Shown: positions 21,897 to 33,834 of the stretch, piece after piece
Layout: each line of letters opens with the position of its first letter
Position numbering within the stretch: position 1 is the stretch's first letter
DNA from: Eriocheir sinensis
Taxonomy: Eukaryota > Arthropoda > Malacostraca > Decapoda > Varunidae
NCBI RefSeq assembly: GCF_024679095.1
Contig: NC_066534.1
Location: 19,205,367-19,269,366, forward strand
Reading direction: 5' to 3'
Length of the DNA stretch: 64,000 bases
Translations under genes and position numbers: made by a program
Notes under the pieces: model-generated
Databases searched by the model: none
What the model was told of the DNA's origin: nothing
Seen by the model: the letters and a program-made list of their open reading frames with translations, nothing else

Positions 21897-22487
21897 GTCT
21901 GTGTTTCTGTCAGCTCTACATTATGAAAGAAGAAAGAAAAGGAATGATGGAAAGGCGGTCAGCGCTGCAGTGTCTCAAAAGGAAACACTGACGATTCGCC
22001 TCTTAATACAAGGGTTTGAGGCGGGACAAAGGGGTTCACGCGACGGCCAATCCTCCGGGACGCGAGATTACTGGACCGCCAAAAAAGTGAGCTGCGTGCC
22101 GCGTCCGCCTTCGTGCCTAATCTGCCGTCCTATCGCGCGGGTCAGCTCCTCTAGGCGTCTCAGGGCAAGCGTCAGGCCGTCGATGAAGCTTATACCCTTG
22201 TAGCAGGCTCAGGAGGACGTTACCTTTTTCTGCCGTATAATTTCCCTTCATTCTCAGACGTGTTGCTGCCGCCTTCAAGCAAGAGAGGGAAAGGGAGAGA
22301 GGGAGAGGGAGAGGAAAGCGTATCAGGTCACCTTCAAGACTCGAATTTAGTGGGATTTTTGTGCTTTTCTTTCCCTTGCCCTTCTTTACGAGGCGGCAAT
22401 AAGTGGGCATCACTCCTTTATGTTTACTAGTGCCGGCCCGCCTCCATTTGTGTGTCATAAAGAGGAGTGAATGTGCCATGTCTTTCC
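21897..22487. other. Non-coding stretch
   Basis: A short GGGAGAGGGAGA run at 22282-22316; otherwise no feature seen. Confidence 0.5.
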
Positions 22488-22597
22488 GTCCTCCTCCTCC
22501 TCCTCCTCCTCCTCAACTCGTTTCAGTGTTGGCGACGGAGAGCACAATATAACGTTAAGGACAGAGGAAAGGCACGGACGTAATAACTATACTACTG

Positions 22598-22646
<49 letters not shown>
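22488..22646. repeat. (CTC)n and (ACT)n microsatellites
   Basis: (CTC)n at 22488-22514 and (ACT)n at 22590-22646. Confidence 0.95.
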
Positions 22647-22648
<2 letters not shown>

Positions 22649-22729
22649 ACAATAAGGGCAATACAATAAATTCAAACCGAACGAGCGAAGACGAAAAGGA
22701 AAACGAAATAAAGAAGGAACGACCATTAC

Positions 22730-23034
22730 TTTTTTTTTTTAGGTGCTCCCTATAGCGCCGGTAGGCTGTCTTGAGGGGCCTCTTCGACGACCCCAGCCCG
22801 TTAGTGGCGCAGGCGAATTTTATTTATAGTGGCTGCCGTGATGTATGAATGTAGCTTGGCCCATGCTGCCCCCCGGTGCTCCTCTTGAACGAAGTCGCTG
22901 TAGTTAGGGTTGATTGAAGGTCTGGGCAGCATGTGGGTAATCTTCCGCCACTCGACGATGGTTTGATAAATCAGCGTGTTTCGGTGGGACCCGAACTTAG
23001 GTCCACGGGCTGACCACTCGTCCACCGCCTCCCC

Positions 23035-23035
<1 letters not shown>
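22730..23035 (-). mobile_element. tRNA-derived SINE, near full length
   Basis: Read on the reverse strand: GGCGGTGGACGAGTGGTCAG (A-box-like), then GTTCGGGTCCC (B-box-like, from 22998 down to 22988), then CATCGTCGAGTGGCGGAAG, TTACCCACATGCTGCCCAG, CGCCTGCGCCACTAACGG, CCTACCGGCGCTATAGG, and an A11 tail (T11 at 22730-22740). The control boxes are imperfect. Body and 3' end are shared with the copies at 11207 and 44665. Confidence 0.8.

Positions 23036-23038
<3 letters not shown>

Positions 23039-23068
<30 letters not shown>
23039..23068. repeat. (AC)n microsatellite next to the SINE head
   Basis: About 15 AC units directly outside the SINE 5' end. Confidence 0.95.
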
Positions 23069-23069
<1 letters not shown>

Positions 23070-23147
23070 CATCACGCACCCTACATAAAGCACGTAATCA
23101 CAAGCCTTACTCACCCCGACGTGTGCCTCGGAGCCGCCGCCCTTGGG

Positions 23148-23535
23148 AGGTGGAGGAGGAGTAGTAGGAGGAGAAGGAGGAAGTGATAAGGAGGAAACAT
23201 GGAAGCCTTGAAACATGGAAAGGAGAAGGAAGAAAAAAAGAAGGGAGGAGAAGAAGAGGAGGAGGAGGAAGAGAAAGAGGAAGAGGAGGAGGAGGAGGAG
23301 AAACGAGATAGTGGAGTTGAAGAGACGAAGGGTGAACGGGGGAGGAGTTAAGAGAAGAGGAGATAGAGTTACCTCCTCGGCAAGTGAAAGAGAGGAAGAG
23401 GAGGAAAAGGAAGAGGAAGACGAAGAAGAGGATGAAGAGGAACGAAGAGGAGGAGGAGGAAAAGGAGGAAGAGGAGAAGAAGGAGGAAAAGAAAGAAGAG
23501 AAGGTGGAGGAGGAGGAGGAGGAGGAGGGGAATTA
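23148..23535. repeat. (GGA)n/(GAA)n polypurine tract
   Basis: Nearly 400 bases almost without pyrimidine on the + strand, GGA and GAA triplets mixed. Confidence 0.92.
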
Positions 23536-23644
23536 CCTCCTTGAAGGCCTCCTCGGGGACTCGCGTGCCAGACAAGCAATTTAAGGCGACAAAACATGCT
23601 AAATACGAAACCAGAATGAAGCAATCAATACCCGCACGCGCGCG

Positions 23645-23645
<1 letters not shown>

Positions 23646-23698
<53 letters not shown>
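23646..23698. repeat. (GT)n microsatellite
   Basis: CGCGCGCC then about 25 GT units. Confidence 0.97.
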
Positions 23699-23699
<1 letters not shown>

Positions 23700-23929
23700 A
23701 GGGACCGCCAGTTTCCTATTTAGTTATTCATCAAGTACACAATCTCGGGGCGTCGGGGCGTTAGCTTAAACATCTTATTTTCCTCCTTGCTTAATAGGCG
23801 GCGAGGAGGGGACTCATGCGGGAGACTCAGGCAAACTAACGTCCAGGAATGTGTGTGGGGACGATTTAAGAAACAAACGAAAATGCAAAAGGGTAAATAT
23901 ATACATGAATGGATAAATAAGGTGAGATG

Positions 23930-24540
23930 AGGGAGGGAAAGTAATAGAGGTGATGGAAAGAGGAGGAAGATGAGAAGGGAAGGAAGGGAAGTGAAGGGAA
24001 AGGAGGCTGCGACGGTCATATAGAACAGATGAGAATGAGAGGAAGGGGAAGGGAAGAAAAGGGAAAAGATGGGATGTGGAGGGGAATAGCAGTAAAGAAG
24101 GAAAGGGAAGGGAAAGGAAAGGAAGGGGAGGTAAGGGAAGGGAAGGTTTGGGAAGGGAAGGAATGGGAAGGGGAGGTAAAGTAAGGGAAGGGAAGGGAAG
24201 GAGAGGAAGAGGTAAGGTTAGGGAAGGAAAGGGAATGTTAGGGAAGGGAAGGGAAGGGAAGGGAAGGGAAGGGAAGGAGAGGAAGAGGTAAGGTTAGGGA
24301 AGGAAAGGGAAGGGAGGGAAAGGGAAAGGGAGGTAAGGTAAGGAAAGGGAAGGGAAGGAGAGGAAGAGGTAAGGTTAGGGAAGGAAAGGGAAGGGAAGGA
24401 AAGGGAAGGGGAGGTAAGGTAAGGAAAGGGAAGGGAAGGGAAGGGAAGGGAAGGAGAATAGAAGGGATGGGAAGGAAAGCGATGAGAACGGAAAGAGAGA
24501 GGGAAGAGAAAGGAAGAGAAGGGAGAGGAAAACAAAGGAA
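23930..24540. repeat. (GGGAA)n polypurine field with ~90-bp higher-order repeat
   Basis: GGGAAGGGAA units throughout. GGAGAGGAAGAGGTAAGGTT recurs at about 24200, 24277 and 24357, giving units of 77-80 bases. Confidence 0.9.
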
Positions 24541-25170
24541 CACAATCCACACACTGACCCGCTGACGTGTGGCTGACGCTTCGCCCCGTCAGGAGATTTG
24601 TTCTTGAAGGGAAACTAAAGAGGACCCAACGACGTGTCATATCATTGTCATCACCGTCATCGTAATCTGTCATCGTAGTTATCGTCATCTTCCTCCTCCT
24701 CAAAATCTCCTCTCCTCTTCCACCTTATCATTGTAACTGTCATCGTCATCCTCATTGTAATGTGTCGCTGTAATTATTTTTCTCCTTTCAGTCTTCGTAA
24801 TTTGGTGGCATAGTCATCATTATCCTCTTCCTCTTAATCACAATCGTTGTATTCTTTATCATAATCATCAGAATCTACCTCCCTCGTCTTCCTCTTTTTC
24901 ATCATTGTAATTATCATCGTCATCTTCCTTCTAATCTGCAATGCGTCAACGTAGAGCCTTGCGAGGAAGGTCCACCTAGCCCTCTGTACACACGCTATAC
25001 TGTGATGAGACTGTTTGTTTTCCTCGGCTCGAACACGTCTTAGAGTGGCCAGCGGGAGCGTGGAACTGTTCATGGAAGTGTCTTTGTGCGTCGCGGCTGC
25101 AAAGGGTAAAACTAAATACTAAACACTACACAACACTACGCTACACTATAATAAACTACACAATATCACA
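24541..25170. other. Non-coding DNA with ATC-rich imperfect repeats
   Basis: TCATCGTAATCTGTCATCG, GTAACTGTCATCGTCATCCT and GTAATTATCATCGTCATCTT recur over 24640-24940. No gene. Confidence 0.6.
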
Positions 25171-26044
25171 TAAGCCCCCCCCCGCCACACACACACACAC
25201 ACGAGTACTTTCCTTCCAAACCACATCCTGCATTACGCTCCTCAGCATTCACCATAATTGGAGGCCTCGTATTAGCGACACACGTGAGCCACTAGTTATG
25301 AACAGCAGCGTACCACATGACAACCTTCCTCACCCATTCCTCTCGCTCTCTCTTCGTACAAACGCAGCCTGACACTCACCCACCTCCAACCCTTTTCTTC
25401 CTACATGACAGCCGCGTACCACAAGACAGCCTTCCTCACCCATTCGTCCATCTCTCTCTTCTTCTCTCTCTTCTTCGCTCTGATCGCTCGTCCTCCGGCA
25501 GACTGTCATAAATCCTTGATGCGGGGCTGCTGGCATTTCCCGTCGATTTGTTTTCCTGTGTATCTCCTCAGCTGCCGCAGGAGACGTTTCTGATGCTTAT
25601 TCCATGCCCTTCATCTTTTCCTCTTCGTCTCCCGTCATGGCTGTCACCCAGTGTATACTCCCCTCACATTTTCTCTCATTTATTTTCTCTGCTACTCTTT
25701 TTACCGTCATTTCTGGGGTCTTTATAACTAGGACCGCCATTTCAGCAGTTACCACCTCAAGACTGCCTCAATACAGCCATTTACAGAAGGCATTTTCCCT
25801 TTGAGGCCGTTACGTTAAGTCCTCTTCGCTGAGCCTCAGTGTAGTCGCGTCTCCTTGATAGCGCGTTAGGCGGGAAAAGGCGGTAAAGTTATGAGGAGGA
25901 TTTCAGTGGTGGTGTTACTTCATGAAGCTTAAAAACACTTGAAGGAGCGCTTATAGGCATTACGATTCATTATGATCAACACCAATTTCAAGGGGACGTA
26001 GTGAAGTGGTTGCATTAGTGAAACTGAGAAGATAAGAGAGAGGG
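25171..26044. repeat. Non-coding DNA with a ~105-bp duplication
   Basis: ACAACCTTCCTCACCCATTC at 25319 recurs as ACAGCCTTCCTCACCCATTC at 25424. A C9 run is near 25175. No gene. Confidence 0.6.
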
Positions 26045-26061
26045 TTGTGTGTGTGTGTGTG

Positions 26062-26096
<35 letters not shown>

Positions 26097-26132
26097 AGCG
26101 GAAGGAGTTCATGAGGTCTGATTTTGGTAATG

Positions 26133-26222
<90 letters not shown>

Positions 26223-26302
26223 AGAAAGAGATATAGGTAGACAGATAGAGAAACATACATACATACATACATACAGACAGACAGACAAACAGACAGACGG
26301 AC
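26045..26302. repeat. (GT)n, (AC)n, (ATAC)n, (GACA)n cluster
   Basis: (GT)n 26045-26096 and (AC)n 26134-26219 face each other as a possible inverted repeat, then ATAC and GACA tetranucleotides to 26302. Confidence 0.95.
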
Positions 26303-26776
26303 AATAAAGTGTTTCTCATTCAGCTCTTCATCGAGGACAAGAGAAGCAATGGACCGATAGTGAAACGCGAAGACCTAAATCCGTAGAGTTCGCCCGCCAG
26401 TGTAGTGAACGGAGTCATGAGAGACGGGTCCCCGCTGACACTTCCTATCTTGTCCTCACGCTCCCGACACGACTCAACGCTCGAAATGAAGTCCAATTGT
26501 TAACGAGGACGAATCGAGGGTACTTTAGGAGGGCAGGGGGGAAGAGGAAACAAGGCAACTTAGGTGTTTTATAGGGAAGTTATCAGATTATCATTATTAT
26601 TATTTTTGTTATTTACGAGAGAGGAAAATAGATAGATATTGATAGGGGATTTAGATGGAAAGATAGACTGAGAGATAGATAGATAGATAGATGATAGACA
26701 GGTAGATATAGAGAGAGAAAGAGAAAGCTACCTACCACCATACATCACTATCATATTTCAACGCCAAAGCAAAAAA

Positions 26777-26815
<39 letters not shown>

Positions 26816-27101
26816 ACAGGATAGCAACAGCATAAAGACTAAAACCACAAAAAACAATAATAACATACAGTAATCATATACGCGTCAGAGAGGGAGCCGT
26901 TTTAATGCCTCATGCGCACAGTCTTCCGGGACACTAAAATAAGCTTAGGTGCGACTCAGACTGGTCCCCGTGATGCAATATTGACGACCCGCACCGCCCA
27001 GATAAGCCTCCCCTCTGCTACGGTGCCGGGGCCCGCGGGAGAGCAGTGGAGCAACGCCGCGGAGTGTGTGGGTATGCTCCTCTAAGCGGCTCTCTCTCTC
27101 T

Positions 27102-27103
<2 letters not shown>
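26303..27103. repeat. Non-coding DNA with (GATA)n and (AAAT)n
   Basis: GATA units at 26668-26700 and (AAAT)n at 26771-26815. No gene. Confidence 0.75.

Positions 27104-27160
<57 letters not shown>
27104..27160. repeat. (AC)n microsatellite
   Basis: CTCTCTCTCTCGCGC then about 27 AC units. Confidence 0.97.
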
Positions 27161-27164
<4 letters not shown>

Positions 27165-27235
27165 TTCTCGTTTTCCATACCATCTCCCTGCCTTGTACTA
27201 GCTAGCCCTGACTTCTAATGTTCCTCGGATGCCAG

Positions 27236-27447
27236 TGAGTGTTTTTTAGGCTCACGCTGCTGAAGAAGGGTCAAACTACCACCAGGGTCATAAAACTACC
27301 CCTGGAATGAATGTTTTTTTTAGGTTTATGCTTCTGAAGAAGGGTCAAACTACCACCAGGCTCATAAAACTACCCTACTACTACTACTCCTACGAAAGCC
27401 TTGTCAAATACGTGAACTTGGGCGACGAAATATTTTAAAATACGATC
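27236..27447 (+). mobile_element. Inverted-repeat element with internal duplication
   Basis: GAAGAAGGGTCAAACTACCA and CCAGGGTCATAAAACTACCC at 27262-27303 are repeated at 27336-27375 with the leading TTTTTTTAGG[T/C]TTATGCTTCTG. The copy then gains ACTACTACT and continues CTCCTACGAAAGCCTTGTC, GGGCGACGAAATATTTTAAA. Confidence 0.85.
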
Positions 27448-27915
27448 CTAATATGCGCAGTGTGACCAGACTAACTCCATTTTTTATTCTTATTTATTAT
27501 CGGTATGTTTTGAACCTCTGTCTGCTCCTTTTGACCAAGTAAACATCAATTCAAATCAAAATGAAACCAAACCGAGCTCTATTTCCGCATATTCATGTTG
27601 GTTCGCTGGCACAACACTAGACACAAGCTTCTTTTTATGTACCGCTTAAAACGTTGAGACTCACTGAGTCGCCTGCATGTTTAATGTCCCGCGAGAAGTA
27701 ATTATTTACACTGGACAAACGCTCTCACCCAAGCTGATTTATATGATTTGAACTCCGAACTGCACATTTAAAGGCGTTGGTGGCGGGAATACGTACTTTT
27801 TGTCCCCCTCTCGCTAGCGTAGACGTGTTTTAGCAAGGAACTACATGCAAATTTATGGGTACAGAAGGCGAGGCTAAGCACTTCTAATGCCAACCTGCTT
27901 CGTAGCGAGCCAAGA
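27448..27915. other. Non-coding stretch, no gene seen
   Basis: AT-rich, without a supported feature. Confidence 0.5.
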
Positions 27916-28000
27916 TACATTAGCGGTAGCCTATACATATTACCGCTAGACAATACACATCACCGCTAGCTTATACACATTCCCGCTGACCCATACACGT
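27916..28000 (+). repeat. ~26-bp minisatellite, three to four copies
   Basis: AGCGGTAGCCTATACATATT, ACCGCTAGACAATACACATC, ACCGCTAGCTTATACACATT and CCCGCTGACCCATACACGTC in tandem. Confidence 0.8.
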
Positions 28001-28701
28001 CTTAAATCTGAAATACCCACATAAAGAAAGAAAAGGTGCGAGGAGAGTATCAGGACATATCCCCTCCCGAAATTGACCTCTCTTTTGGCCACTCCTCCTA
28101 ACTCTTTTTTTAGGAGCAGTGATTTGCGGGCTTTTCTTTTTCATTATTGTTTTTTTTTCTTTGTCCTCGAGCTGTTTCCTTTATTGTAAAAAAAATCCCA
28201 CGGCCCACAAGACGACTGGAACTGACTTGGAGAGAGAAAAAAAGATGATTTGTATAGTTATGAATGGCTAACCTGCTTTTGTAATCTTTTTGGTGGTATT
28301 ACTGACCACCAACCAGCAAGTCCAGCACCTTCCCTTCCCAAGACTCCTTTGCGCCTCACCTATCACCATCAACATTATCATCATCACCATCGTTATCCTC
28401 CTTCCCCCTAGTTTACCCCCAATACGATATAATTATTCTTCAACTCCCGTAATCCTCTGTGATGACGCTCATACATCTCTTTCCAGCGCCCATAAACAGC
28501 TTACGTCTTTTTTTCCTCCTTCCCTTCCGCCGCGGCTGAGATATGCTACCTGTTCTGCTCCACCTTCCCCCTCCCCACGCCCTCCTCCCCCCCGCTCCCC
28601 AACGCAAGCACCTGCCCCCCTCCTCCCCTCCCCCCGAGTTACCTGGCCCGGCTCACCTCAGTTACCTTAATCACCTGAGACGCACATAACGCAGTAGGTA
28701 T
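28001..28701. other. Non-coding DNA
   Basis: A few ATC triplets near 28375 and a C-rich stretch at 28550-28640. No gene. Confidence 0.5.
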
Positions 28702-29055
28702 GTGGACGGACTTACATACATACATACATATATACATACATACATACACAGACAGACAGACAAACAGAAAGACGACTATACAGACAGACAGACAGAGGCA
28801 GACAGAAAGACGGTTATACAAACAGACAGGCAGATAATGAGATACAGACAGACAGACATACGTACAGACAGACAGACAGATGGACAGACTGATAGGCAAA
28901 CATATACATACACACACATACACACAATGCCTCTGTATATGTGTTTTTTCCCTTGTATGCTATTTGTGTATTTGTGTATGTTTAAATGTGCGTATGTATG
29001 TATGTATGTATGTATGTATGTATGTATGAATGAATGAATAAATGTATGTATGTAC
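28702..29055. repeat. (ATAC)n, (GACA)n, (ATGT)n tetranucleotide field
   Basis: ATAC units at 28710-28750, GACA-type units to about 28890, and ATGT/TGAA units at 28990-29052. The ATAC and ATGT blocks are mutual reverse complements. Confidence 0.92.
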
Positions 29056-29084
29056 ATTTTTATTTTTCTTACTCCGTCGTTTGT

Positions 29085-29500
29085 GAGGTTTGGGGGGAAA
29101 GGATATGAAAGAGAGGAGAGGGGAGGGAGGAGAGGGGAGGGGAGGGGAGAGGAAAGAGGAGGAGAGGGAGGGGTAGGAGAGGGAAGGGGATGGGAGGAAA
29201 AGGGGGAGTCTCCATGTATATCTGTGGAAGGAAGAAAAAGAAAGAAAGGATAATAAAGAAGAAAAGGAAAAGGCAGCGAGGAAGACGATTATGAGGGAAG
29301 GAAGACACGAACAAACGAGGAATAAATAAATAAATAAGTAAATAAAGAAAGAAAGAAAGAAAGGAAGGAAGGAAAAAAGAAAGAAAGAAAAGAAAAAGAA
29401 GACGATGAGGAGACGAAAACACGAACAAACGAAAAAAAAACAGAAGAAAGGAAAGAAGAGAAAAGAAAGAAAGAAAGGAAGGAAGGAAGAAGGGAGGAGC
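29085..29500. repeat. Polypurine tract
   Basis: GGGAGGGGAGAGG passing into AAAG and AAGG tetranucleotides (29325-29390, 29465-29490). Confidence 0.88.
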
Positions 29501-29899
29501 CTCGAGGAAAAGGAGTGACGGAGTGGCTATGAAGAGGCTATAAACTAAAGGGATGGGAGGGGACACGATGAAGAGGGGAAGGGAGGGAGGGAAGAAGAAG
29601 CAAAGGGAGGAGGGGAAGGAGGAGGAGAAGGAGGCGTGGTGGAGGGCGTGTACCGGACAGGGGTGTGGGTGGGTGGGGCTGAGTGATGGTCGTGGTGGGT
29701 CGTGGTGGGTCGGGGTGGTGGTGTTGAGCGAGCGAGGATTCATCATCATGGTGGGCGCATAAAGCAGGGCGGGAAAGGGCGGTGCGGCGGCGGTGCTCAC
29801 GGCGAGGGTAACGGCGGGACAGAAATGAAGGAGAAATATTTCCTTCGTCAGTAGAGAGTGTGAGGACGGCGATGCTGCTCCGGTGGTGACGAGGGGAGG
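29501..29899. other. Non-coding GC-rich stretch
   Basis: GTCGTGGTGGGTCGTGG short repeats near 29690-29720. No gene supported. Confidence 0.5.
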
Positions 29900-29901
29900 T
29901 T

Positions 29902-29980
<79 letters not shown>

Positions 29981-30032
29981 GAGGAGGAGGAGGAGGAGAA
30001 TGATGATGATGATGATGAGGAGGAGGAGGAGC
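29900..30032. repeat. (AGT)n (GGA)n (ATG)n (GGA)n block
   Basis: About 27 AGT triplets, then GGA, ATG and GGA triplets. Confidence 0.96.
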
Positions 30033-31056
30033 AACGGGTTAACACCACCACCACCCACACATCACCCCGACTACAACTCCAGCGGTGGCAGTCTTGACGG
30101 AGTAGGAAAAAAGAATCAAGTATATTATCCCACGCGAGTGTGTCATGACGGCTCAGGTGGCGATGAGGGACGCAGGCAGGCAGGAGCGGTGCAGCAGCCT
30201 CCCCAGACACACCGCCACGACAACATTCCAGCGGTGGCGACGGTCGTGGCGGAGTGGAGGCATCTGCTGGAAGGAGCGGCCGGAGAGAGACGCGTCCCTC
30301 AAAACTACTCGCAGTCACGCCAACACCCCGGCCGCTGCACGCCACCCCGGCCCTCACACTCCTTCTTTGTGGCCTCAACGAGCACGGTGACAAAGGGCTT
30401 CCGCGGAACAGTAAGAGACAGCGGCAGGAAGAGGACTCCAGCTTGCGGTTATTGGCGGGGGACGAGGCTGGGAGGGCAGGACATACGAGAGAGGTCGGGT
30501 AGGTAGGAGGGCGGGCACAAGGGTACTTGCGCTGGAATTTACAATCATAAGTTGTGTTTTTTTCCTTGTTCCAGTGTCCTCGAGTACATTGCGTGGTGAG
30601 TGCAAGTGCTTGGCGGCTCTGAAACCCTCGTAGGACGCACGCAGTTATGAAAGGACGGAAGGGCTGAGGAAAGACGGCGAATGGAAGTGATAAGTAGGGT
30701 GGGGATGTGATGGACGTGTGTGTGTGTGTGTGTGTTTCAGAAATTTAGCCAAGTTGCACGTTTATCATCAGTACTAGACACATCGATAGGTACACCTCCC
30801 GTACCCCCCCCCCCCCCCGGTCCTCCTAAAATCAAACCGTATTCGGGTCCATACGTACGGTTTTGACACACCAATTACGTATCAATCTAGCGAGGAGAAG
30901 AAAGCCTGATATACGTAGGGGGCCTGTAGTAGAGACGATTTCGCTGTCCCTATAACCGCCCAGTGCACGACTCGCTGATTGAACCTTGGGTCTGACTTAT
31001 TGACGGGCGAGTGTGTGATTGACAAGCTTCCCCTCGAAAGGTAAATAGAAGATGGG
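30033..31056. other. Non-coding DNA
   Basis: Short (GT)n at 30717-30734 and a C15 run near 30806-30820. The GC-rich open frames at 30145-30500 show no family motif. Confidence 0.5.
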
Positions 31057-31432
31057 TAACCACCACCACCACTGCCATCACTATCACCACAGCAGCCAAT
31101 TAAAACTACAGTAACAACACCACCACCACCACCGCAAATAATAACAACACTATCAACACCACCTCCACCATAACAACCACCACCACCAGTACTGCTCCCA
31201 CTGTCACCACCACCACCACCAAAACAACCACCACCACCAACACCTCCCCCAAAAGCCATTATATATACACCCAACAACCTAAACCAACCAAACACCACCA
31301 CCCTTACCACCACCACCACCACCAAAACAACCACCACCAGCAGCAACACCTCCCCCAAAAGCCATTATATATACACCCAACAACCTAAACCAACCAAACA
31401 CCACCACCCCTACCACCACCACCACCACCTCC
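31057..31432. repeat. (ACC)n-rich field with ~103-bp duplication
   Basis: ACCTCCCCCAAAAGCCATTA, TATATACACCCAACAACC and TAAACCAACCAAACACCACC occur at 31242-31303 and again at 31345-31406. Confidence 0.92.
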
Positions 31433-31987
<555 letters not shown>

Positions 31988-32394
31988 CTCTCTTATACAA
32001 AGTCACGCGAAGGCACAAAAAAATAGATGAAGAGAAAGATACCGCCAGAGTGTTGAGGATGATAAACGCCTTTTTTCAACAAACTAGAAGGAGGCGGCCA
32101 ATCCATCACCTATTAATGCATATCATTACGCCGGGCGACGCTTCACGCATAAAGAACAATTTCCCGGTGACTGAGGACCCGACCCGTCATGCGTGCTGGC
32201 TGGCGTCCGGGAATCAGGTTACTGAAGTATATTTCATGAGGTATATGAGACACTGGACCTTGAAAACCTGCAACCATGTTTTGGAGTCCTGTTTTCATGG
32301 AGGTTTGTCTTTTTTCTCTCTATTGTCGGTATTCTCAGACGCTTCCGCCTCTCACAGTATCTATTTACAAAGTTCTAAAAGGAGATAAAGCAAG

Positions 32395-32648
32395 TATGGA
32401 CACGTGGCACGCCTCCTGGACGTCCTATGCATGTGGGAAAGTTGCTGTACGAGACAACCCTGAGTGGAGGAGACCAAGGGGACGCCCACGTAACTCATGA
32501 CTGGGCCAAGTTGATCAAATCCTGCCACGAGGGACCTGGGATGGACAGGGCAGCAGCGTGGGAGCTCGCTCGGGGAGATCATCGGGAGTGGAGGCGGGGA
32601 GTGAGTGAAGCGACGCACCCACAGGCACATGCTCCTCCATTAAGTTAG
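32395..32648 (+). mobile_element. Non-LTR element ORF C-terminus (second LINE type)
   Basis: YGHVARLLDV, then in shifting frames PEWRRPRGRPRNS and DWAKLIKS, then MDRAAAWELARGDHREWRRG-VSEAT and a stop at TAA. The order GHV.R, G.R.RGRPR..W, and AW.LA..DR..WR..V is the conserved end of many LINE ORFs (RTE-like and related). At least two frameshifts. Sequence after the stop (TTAGTTAGTAGTTATC) may be the element's tail. Confidence 0.75.
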
Positions 32649-33085
32649 TTAGTAGTTATCTATTATATACGAAAATAAGACTGTCAATGAGTTTATTTCA
32701 TGCAAGGAACTCAGTCAATTGAATTTATCTACTTTTTATAATCTATCTATGTATATATATATATACCTATATATTTTTTTTTTTTTATTCTGGGAACTGA
32801 TCACTCCGTTCACGCGGAGAATCCAATCAGTTTTCCATACGGGTAAAAACAAGGTGAGAAAAATACGAGTAGCTCATTTTTATTTATTTAATGACACAGT
32901 GAACATTTTTGTGAAGATATATATTGTTCATTTTTTTTGTAAAGATATATTGCACATTTTTAGTAAATATATATATCGCACCATTTTGAGTTCAGATTCA
33001 TCGTTTTTTAGTTCAGAAATATTGGACAGTTGTGTGTGCAAAGATATAATGGGCATTTTTTAGTAAAGACATATTGCCCCTTTTC
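32649..33085. repeat. AT-rich DNA with ~35-75 bp degenerate repeats
   Basis: AAGATATATATTGTTCATTT, AAAGATATATTGCACATTTT, AAAGATATAATGGGCATTTT and AAAGACATATTGCCCCTTTT recur over 32915-33082. Confidence 0.7.
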
Positions 33086-33834
33086 ATTATGATGCAAGCC
33101 GGCGAGGCTCTTCACCGAGGGCCTGAGAAAGGAGGAGGCTACGCAAGCGGTTCGTTCTTTGGCGTTGGGTCGGAGCGTGCCGAGGGGCCAACCAGCCGGC
33201 TACACCTTCCTCGTCAGCACACTCTCAAGGGCCGCCGCTGTTGTTTCTGGGGCCTTGTTTCGGGGTGACAAGATCGATGGCGCCGCGGCCCACTCTACAT
33301 CAGCGATCGGCTCCCTTAATGAAATCGTTGCTCGCCGCGCACACAACGGGGCTGCCGCGGGATGGACGTCGCCGATAAACATAAATACAGCCTCTGCGAC
33401 GCCGCCCATTCTCGGCTCCACACTAATTGGATGCCGCCGCCGTGACCCGCGAGACGTACGGCCACTTAGGGGAGACGCGCCTCTAATCTTGGCGGCGTAC
33501 GTTTCCTTCGACTGTCAGCAAGCGCCTTTTAGATCTAATCACGAGGGGGCCGCGACTTGTTATCTCTCAGCCTTGACGTCGCACCTCACTCCTTCCCTCC
33601 CTCATCCCCGCTCTTACTCCCCCCCACCGCGGCCATGGCAGGGCAGGACGCGTCGTAGGATGTATATGTTAATTGTGGATCACCCGCGGCTCTAATATTC
33701 CCCGTAAACAAGTTTCCCGATATAATATGTAATGGCGTTTGTGGCCGCGACCCGACGTTGACCGAGTTACGAGAAGCTTAGTCAGATCAGAGCCAATGGC
33801 GTGGGAAGGTAATGACCGTGGCCGCAGCTGCCCG
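33086..33834. other. GC-rich, CpG-rich non-coding stretch
   Basis: The largest block without simple repeats outside the gene. Open frames on both strands exist, but none shows a family motif or paired splice sites. A regulatory or unrecognised exon cannot be excluded. Confidence 0.4.

Noticed and set aside
27916..28000. Short regular repeats as a CRISPR-like array
   Set aside because: Units are contiguous and diverged with no unique spacers, and the genome is eukaryotic.
29069..30058. A 329-residue reverse-strand open frame
   Set aside because: It is a translation of (AGT)n and polypurine sequence (poly-Leu, Phe and Ser); nothing resembles a protein family.
33074..33695. GC-rich open frames that could be an exon
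   Set aside because: Open in several frames on both strands; no motif, no convincing splice pair and no poly(A) context.
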